This document shows positions 58,881 to 64,000 of a stretch of DNA of 64,000 nucleotides, in pieces. Positions within the stretch are counted from its first letter, which is position 1. Every line of letters begins with the position of its first letter. The notes beneath the pieces were generated by a model that had not been told where the DNA came from, did not search any database, and saw only the letters and a program-made list of their open reading frames with translations. Source of the DNA: an uncultured Clostridia bacterium (GTDB taxonomy: Bacteria; Bacillota; Clostridia; Christensenellales; UBA1242); the NCBI GenBank assembly GCA_930990515.1, contig CAKNPS010000002.1, forward strand, positions 124,001 through 188,000, given 5' to 3'. The translations under genes and the position numbers were made by a program.

Positions 58881-58906
58881 TAAAAAGGGCAAATTGCCCT
58901 TTTTTC
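58881..58906 (+). terminator. Rho-independent terminator
   Basis: AAAAAGGGCAAATTGCCCTTTTTT. Confidence 0.85.
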
Positions 58907-59035
58907 ATATTTTTTAGCAAATATACATAAATTTAGTTATGAATTAATAAAAAAATATAAAAACATATACATTTTTATTTGACAAATTAAAGAATTTATG
59001 ATTTAATAAAACTAATAATTTAGTTTGGAGGATTT

Positions 59036-59629
59036 ATGAAACGTAATTTAAGCCTAATTGCAATCATTATGGCAACAGTTGTTTATGGTATTCAATTAAT
59101 TTTAAACATTATGGACTTCTTTGTTATCATTTCTGCCTTGTCGGCATATTCAGGTGATTTTACCAGTGCTGAAATGGCTTCATTGGCAATGGTGCTTGCT
59201 CTTTACATTTTCTTGTTAGCATTCATTGTTGTAGCATTCATTTTAACTATTTTAATGTTCAAATATGTTAATGCTTCTCCAGAAGTTTATGCTAAGAAAA
59301 AGCCAACAACTATCGCAGCAATTGTCTTTAATTTTCTTGTAATGATTTTACTTATTATAAGCTTTGTCGGTGCTACAAATGTCGGAACACTCATATTCAG
59401 TATCATTTGCTTTATCGCTTTGGTTGTAGCAACCGTTATGATTATTGTTGATTTAGTAAATGAAAAGAAAAAAGTTGAAGAATTGATGAATGTTAGACCA
59501 GTTGAAACAAATGCAACTGCGACAGAAAAAACGCAAGAAGAACAAAATAGCAATATTGCTGAAAATGTAGATAACAGTCAAAAAGAAGAAAATGAAGAAA
59601 AAAAGGAAGAAACTCCTAAAAACGATTAG
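59036..59629 (+). CDS. Four-TM hypothetical membrane protein with charged C-terminal tail
   Basis: RBS TTGGAGG; TM segments; KKEENEEKKEETPKND tail. Confidence 0.7.
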   Translation: MKRNLSLIAIIMATVVYGIQLILNIMDFFVIISALSAYSGDFTSAEMASLAMVLALYIFLLAFIVVAFILTILMFKYVNASPEVYAKKKPTTIAAIVFNFLVMILLIISFVGATNVGTLIFSIICFIALVVATVMIIVDLVNEKKKVEELMNVRPVETNATATEKTQEEQNSNIAENVDNSQKEENEEKKEETPKND

Positions 59630-59634
59630 TTAAT

Positions 59635-59660
59635 AAAACTAGGGAAACCTAGTTTTTTTA
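59635..59660 (+). terminator. Rho-independent terminator
   Basis: AAACTAGGGAAACCTAGTTTTTTT. Confidence 0.85.
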
Positions 59661-59747
59661 TTTAGTTTTTAAATTATTTTAAAAAAAACAGTTTACTTTT
59701 TATGAGTTTTATAGTAAAATGTATTTAAAGTTAAGTAGGGGGTCATT

Positions 59748-60134
59748 ATGAACGTTCAAAAGAAATTTGGAGCTAGTGCAGTTTTAGTTTGGAAAGACAG
59801 AAAGAGATATTTGGGAATGCCTTTATCTTTCACAAGATATTATCTTATTAAAAACGGAGATGTTTGGTTTAAAACATTTAGAGATGTTGGACTTCTCTCT
59901 ACTCATATTGAAGAAGTAAACTTATATCGTATGTATGATATTTCACTTCACCAATCTTTTTGGGACAAAATTTTTGGAACAGGAACTGTAATTTTATACA
60001 GTAATGATGAAAGATCTCCAGAGCTTGTTTTGAAAAGTATCGCAAAACCTTTCCAAGTCAGAGATATGTTTTCACAACTTATCGAAGAACAAAGAAAAGC
60101 AAACGGCGTTCATGTTGCAGAAATTCAAGGATAA
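59748..60134 (+). CDS. PH-domain-like small protein (bacterial PH type candidate)
   Basis: FTRYYLIKNGDVWFKT...VNLYRMYDISLHQSFWDKIFGTGTVILYSND pattern. Confidence 0.6.
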   Translation: MNVQKKFGASAVLVWKDRKRYLGMPLSFTRYYLIKNGDVWFKTFRDVGLLSTHIEEVNLYRMYDISLHQSFWDKIFGTGTVILYSNDERSPELVLKSIAKPFQVRDMFSQLIEEQRKANGVHVAEIQG

Positions 60135-60160
60135 CAGGCAATGCATGTTATTTATATAAT

Positions 60161-60197
60161 AAAACCACTAGATTAACTAGTGGTTTATATTTTTTAA
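60161..60197 (+). terminator. Rho-independent terminator
   Basis: AAAACCACTAGATTAACTAGTGGTTTATATTTTTT. Confidence 0.75.
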
Positions 60198-60257
60198 AAA
60201 TTTTTTATAAAATGTTGACAAATATTTTTTTTTGTGATAAGATAAGAAAGCAAATGT

Positions 60258-60334
60258 GGGGGTGTGGCTCAGTTGGCTAGAGCATCTGCCTTGCAAGCAG
60301 AGGGTCAGCGGTTCGAATCCGCTCATCTCCACCA
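60258..60334 (+). tRNA. tRNA-Ala (anticodon TGC), CCA encoded
   Basis: GGGGGTGTGGCTCAG...CTGCCTTGCAAGCAG...GGTTCGAATCC...CATCTCCACCA. Confidence 0.96.
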
Positions 60335-60344
60335 ACAGTATTTT

Positions 60345-60378
60345 AAAAACACAACATTAGAGATGTTGTGTTTTTTTA
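60345..60378 (+). terminator. Terminator downstream of tRNA-Ala
   Basis: AAAACACAACATTAGAGATGTTGTGTTTTTTT. Confidence 0.85.
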
Positions 60379-60418
60379 GTGATTATTGATTATAGGGGTA
60401 TTTACGAGTTTTTACTTA

Positions 60419-60619
60419 TTATTTGCAAAAATTGTTGCAACCGCAGTTAGAGAGTAATAAAAGTAATAAGATTGTTCCACAGTCAATGTTAATTCCTTTC
60501 ATACCGCAACCGCCACAGCAGTTTAAAAGTAAGATTAAGAAAATAAGTGAGCAGCAATCATTACCGCAACCGCAATCTCTACCTACATCGCCACAACCTG
60601 AGCCTCCAAAAAAGTTCAT
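60419..60619 (-). CDS. Cys/Gly-rich hydrophobic small protein (66 aa, 12 Cys)
   Basis: Minus-strand AGGAGG RBS before ATG; MNFFGGSGCGDVGRDCGCGNDCCSLIFLILLLNCCGGCG...DCGTILLLLLLSNCGCNNFCK. Confidence 0.75.
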   Translation of the reverse strand: MNFFGGSGCGDVGRDCGCGNDCCSLIFLILLLNCCGGCGMKGINIDCGTILLLLLLSNCGCNNFCK

Positions 60620-60878
60620 TTGTGCCTCCTAAAATTTTTCTTATGTATTTTACGACTTTTATTTTGTGCTTTCACACATTATCATTCTATTATTTTTTTT
60701 AAAAAGTGTGAAAAGATTTTATTTTAATAATTTTTAGTGAAAATTCTTTTCATTTATTTTTATTTATGTTAAAATACTCTTGCAAATTATTTTTACTTAT
60801 ACATAGTTTAAAAATATTTGCACAAAATACTAGAGATTAAACAAAGGAAAACTTTGTAAAAAAATAATAGGAGGGAAA

Positions 60879-61466
60879 ATGAAGAAAAGTTTGACATTAA
60901 AAAGAACATTGTTGGCTCTTGCTTGCATTACTATGGTTCTTGTTGCAGGAGTTACCCTTGTAGCATGTGGCGGGCCGGGAACTAATGATTACATTACAGA
61001 GGGAGAAAATGCATCATTTTCAAATAGCGATGTAAAATTTAACAATGCTTCTGATTTTCAACTTGTGTATCAAGGGAATAATCACTATGTTGCACAAGGA
61101 ACTGCCGCTATTATGGACAAAGAGCAAGCAGAAGCCTGGGGAACAGTGGAAGGTTCAAAATATGTTGTTGTGAATGTTAAGATGGGAGCAGGTTCAACAT
61201 CAATTGTTGGTTGGAGAAATGCTGAAACAAAAGACACAGCTTTCACACAAGAAGAAATTGATGGCTCCTTAATCAAAAATTCAAGTGCAAAAAATGAAAC
61301 TAAAAACTATATTTTAGCATTAAGTGATGGCGAAACTCCAAGACACGAAGATTTGCAAATTTGGAGAATTGAAGTAACACCTGCCACTGAAGAAGGTGCA
61401 GAAGCACAAGAGACCATTGTTTACACAATCGATTTCTCTGCTCTTTATCCAACAAATGCAGAGTAA
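60879..61466 (+). CDS. Putative lipoprotein
   Basis: RBS AGGAGGG; signal peptide with LVACGG lipobox. Confidence 0.8.
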   Translation: MKKSLTLKRTLLALACITMVLVAGVTLVACGGPGTNDYITEGENASFSNSDVKFNNASDFQLVYQGNNHYVAQGTAAIMDKEQAEAWGTVEGSKYVVVNVKMGAGSTSIVGWRNAETKDTAFTQEEIDGSLIKNSSAKNETKNYILALSDGETPRHEDLQIWRIEVTPATEEGAEAQETIVYTIDFSALYPTNAE

Positions 61467-61501
61467 TTAAAAGCAAAGATATAATAGAACTAACAAATCA
61501 T

Positions 61502-61532
61502 AAAATCACACGAATCGTGTGGTTTTATTTTT
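61502..61532 (+). terminator. Rho-independent terminator
   Basis: AAATCACACGAATCGTGTGGTTTTATTTTT. Confidence 0.8.
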
Positions 61533-61682
61533 ATAAAGTTTTACTTTTTTATGATTTTTACTAAAATTAGGAAAAATTTGGTAAAAACTGAAAGAAAATA
61601 TAACTTTCCTTTTTTGTTTAGTTGCTTTTTGAAAGTTTTATTTGCTATAATTTATTTGAAGTATAGGCTTTAAGGGGGAAAG

Positions 61683-62501
61683 GTGGAAGAGATTATCAAG
61701 TTTTCAGGGACAAATGAAAAACTTTTTACTCGTGATGTTGTGGAAAATGTGACTGAAAAAACAACGTTGATTGTTCCAGAAACACATAGTGCCATAATTA
61801 TTTCTGACGGGGAAATGCTCCAAACTCTTCCTAAAGGAAGATATCTTCTTCGCAATCTTGTGGAAGTGAAGAAAAATGAAAAATTGTCACTCGAAATTAT
61901 TTTTGTGAGTAAGACCGCCAAACTTAAACTTCTTTGGGGAACGCCTAACAAAATTACAATTGAGGACCCAGTTTTGAATTTGCCATATAAAATGGGAATG
62001 AGTGGCGATTTTGAAGTTCAAGTCAGTGACCCTAGAAAATGTTTCTTATATCTTGTTGGAGCAGAAGATGTTTTGACAAGTGACGCACTTCAAGACAGAC
62101 TTATGAGCAAAGTGGTTTCCGTTGTGGAAACAGAACTTGCACATTTTATTGCAGAGAAAAAGGTTTTATATTCAAATGTTTATCAATATAAGCAAGAGAT
62201 TGCAAGAAGAATAGTCCCAATTCTTTCAAATTCCTTCTCTTCAAGTTATGGCATAACGGTTTATTCCTTGAATATTGCAAATATTATTTTTGATGAAGAT
62301 GACTTAGACAAGTTGAACAAGAAAAATAATGTCACAGTCAAAAAAGCATTATGTCCCGTTTGTAACACAGAACTTGAGCCAAATGCTAAATTTTGCTTTA
62401 ATTGCGGTGCAAAAATAAGTAATAAAAAAACTTGCCCAAAATGCGGGGCAGAAAATTCAGGAGAAGCAAGATTTTGCAGTATGTGCGGAGAGAAATTTTA
62501 A
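61683..62501 (+). CDS. SPFH-domain protein with C-terminal double zinc ribbon (YdjI/virion-core-like)
   Basis: VPETHSAIIISDGEMLQTLPKGRYLLRN; C-terminal CPVCNTELEPNAKFCFNCGAKI and CPKCGAENSGEARFCSMCGEKF; GTG start after AAGGGGG. Confidence 0.8.
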   Translation: MEEIIKFSGTNEKLFTRDVVENVTEKTTLIVPETHSAIIISDGEMLQTLPKGRYLLRNLVEVKKNEKLSLEIIFVSKTAKLKLLWGTPNKITIEDPVLNLPYKMGMSGDFEVQVSDPRKCFLYLVGAEDVLTSDALQDRLMSKVVSVVETELAHFIAEKKVLYSNVYQYKQEIARRIVPILSNSFSSSYGITVYSLNIANIIFDEDDLDKLNKKNNVTVKKALCPVCNTELEPNAKFCFNCGAKISNKKTCPKCGAENSGEARFCSMCGEKF

Positions 62502-62510
62502 GGAGGAGTT

Positions 62511-62933
62511 ATGGTTGCATTTTATATCATTGTTTGCGTTGCGGTTGTGGCAGTTTCCATTTATTTTCTTATTCGTGAAATAAGAGCATCTAAAAATGGT
62601 AATACAGAAACAAGTGGAAAAGAAAAAGGAAAGCCAGCAGTTTTAATCAATAAAAGACAAATCGAACGCTCAGTGCAAAACATTGAAAGTATGATTGTTC
62701 TTGCTGACGGAAATGACACTTTGACAAATAAACTTGTTGAACTTAAGGACGAAATTCGTTTTCTTAATCCTTCCAAAAATCACAAAGTGAAAGATATTGA
62801 TGAAAAAATTGCAAACAAACTTGACGACATAAAAATTGAAATCTCAAAAGATGTAAATTCGGAAGTTATTTTCAGAATGATTGAAGAAGTGGAAGGCTTT
62901 TTGGCACAACGCACAAAGGAAATGGAAGCGTAA
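62511..62933 (+). CDS. Single-TM coiled-coil protein
   Basis: RBS AAGGAGG; VAFYIIVCVAVVAVSIYFLI TM plus helical domain. Confidence 0.75.
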   Translation: MVAFYIIVCVAVVAVSIYFLIREIRASKNGNTETSGKEKGKPAVLINKRQIERSVQNIESMIVLADGNDTLTNKLVELKDEIRFLNPSKNHKVKDIDEKIANKLDDIKIEISKDVNSEVIFRMIEEVEGFLAQRTKEMEA

Positions 62934-63280
62934 TGAAAAGAGAGTTAAAAGTAAGTGATGGTGTTCCTGAAAGTGCTTTGAAGGAATTGAAACTTGGCTA
63001 CATCAATTTGGCGGACGGCTTTTTTGACCTAGCACAAACAAATTTTGATTTGGTAATATTGTCCGATCCTAAATGTGCTGATGCTTTTTGGGGATTGATG
63101 CTTTGCAAGTGCCATATTAGAAATGAAGATGTTTTGCTTACGAATGCCACGCTTTATAAAAATATCGTTTTTTTGAAAGAATATCAAAATGCACTAATAT
63201 ATGCAGATGACGACCAAAAAGCAATTTACAACACTTTGCTTTCCGAAATTATGAAAATAAATTCGGGCGATGAATACTAA
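62933..63280 (+). CDS. TPR-like helical protein
   Basis: ATG overlaps stop of upstream gene (TAATG); LGYINLADGFFDLAQTNFDLVILSDPKCADAFWGLMLCKCH. Confidence 0.7.
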   Translation: MKRELKVSDGVPESALKELKLGYINLADGFFDLAQTNFDLVILSDPKCADAFWGLMLCKCHIRNEDVLLTNATLYKNIVFLKEYQNALIYADDDQKAIYNTLLSEIMKINSGDEY

Positions 63281-63291
63281 TAGGAGGGGTT

Positions 63292-63903
63292 ATGTGGTGG
63301 CCTTTTAAAAGAAATAAATTTAAGAAAATTCAACGAGAAGATTTAGTCAACTCCATTTGCGAGTTGGAACGACAAGAACGCACAGTGGAAGCGGAAATTT
63401 TTCAACTGCAAAAAGAAATTGATATGCTTATGGATAAGGGGAAAAAGGAAAAGACAGAAGAACTCAAACTTTTCTATGCTAAAAAAATCAACCACTTGAA
63501 AGAGCAGAAAGCAAATACAATGCAAAAAGGTATGTATCTTTTGTATAACATTCGTTTGATGAACAAATTGAAAGAAGCATACGATAGCAATGCATTCTAC
63601 AAAACAAAAACAAAAGTCCCACTTTCCGAACTTCTTGCCGACCAAAAAGGACTTGCCAAGTTTTTGAATAAGGCTCTTGAAACCCGCATTGCTTCTGAAG
63701 ATGTTTTGACAAGTGCTGACGATCTATTCACTGAAATTCAAGGTGCTTATGACACAAATGAAGCAATTTATGGAATGAAAAAAGATGATGAAGACCTTTT
63801 AACAAATTTTGAAAAGGAACAACAAATTTTGGACGAGCAATCTCTTTACGAAGAGTCGCAAGTAAATAAAACAAAAAAGAAAAAAATGAAAATGGAGGAA
63901 TAA
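63292..63903 (+). CDS. Coiled-coil protein with PspA/Snf7 (ESCRT-III-like) layout
   Basis: Basic N-terminal MWWPFKRNKFKK, long helices (VNSICELERQERTVEAEIFQLQKEIDMLMDKGKKEKTEELKLFYAKKINHLKEQKANTMQKGMYLLYNIRLMNKL), acidic C-terminus. Confidence 0.6.
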   Translation: MWWPFKRNKFKKIQREDLVNSICELERQERTVEAEIFQLQKEIDMLMDKGKKEKTEELKLFYAKKINHLKEQKANTMQKGMYLLYNIRLMNKLKEAYDSNAFYKTKTKVPLSELLADQKGLAKFLNKALETRIASEDVLTSADDLFTEIQGAYDTNEAIYGMKKDDEDLLTNFEKEQQILDEQSLYEESQVNKTKKKKMKMEE

Positions 63904-63906
63904 AAA

Positions 63907-64000
63907 ATGGCTTGGTTTAAAAGTAAAAAACAAAAAGAAATTGAACAAAAAATGCTTGTTAAAAGAACAATAAATTCAATGGAAAAGCAAATTGCTCGCC
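63907..64000 (+). CDS. Start of a second short coiled-coil protein of similar layout (truncated by window end)
   Basis: MAWFKSKKQKEIEQKMLVKRTINSMEKQIAR; ATG 3 nt after stop of preceding gene with GGAGG upstream. Confidence 0.6.
   Translation, partial: MAWFKSKKQKEIEQKMLVKRTINSMEKQIAR

Noticed and set aside
60423-60632. Plus-strand Pro/Gln-rich 69-aa ORF
   Set aside because: Antisense of the Cys/Gly-rich CDS, which has the AGGAGG RBS; plus frame has none.

Overview
Low-GC Clostridia-like (Bacillota) chromosomal window, mostly housekeeping with accessory islets. From left to right: the 3' part of a YidC-like insertase, a lipoprotein, and a ferritin-like protein. Then a T-box leader with archaeal-type aspS and gatCAB, tRNA-Ser, a truncated IS200 relic next to a free-standing Spo0A_C-domain gene, and tandem YwaF-like membrane proteins. 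Then a DUF2207 protein followed by a 94-bp tandem-repeat/hairpin array, a decayed MerR-type promoter with a DUF1893 remnant, and a PIN-domain two-gene module. Then a two-subunit aconitase X with a DMT transporter, a CvpA-like 1000-aa protein, and an atypical rsmH / FtsL-like / SpoVD cluster. Then an atypical T-box with glyS, an SDR, an ABC-F, a 4477-aa giant membrane-anchored protein translationally coupled to cardiolipin synthase, and an orphan VirD4/TraG-like ATPase. Then nrdDG, dut, tRNA-Ala and a Cys-rich small protein. The window ends in an operon with an SPFH/zinc-ribbon protein and coiled-coil proteins resembling the PspA/ESCRT-III (Snf7) layout. The strongest hunting targets are this terminal SPFH/Snf7-like operon (cut by the window edge), the 94-bp repeat array with an apparent compensatory base change, the two T-box leaders, the giant protein/CLS/VirD4 neighbourhood and the orphan Spo0A_C gene. 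All family assignments are from reading the sequences; no searches were run.
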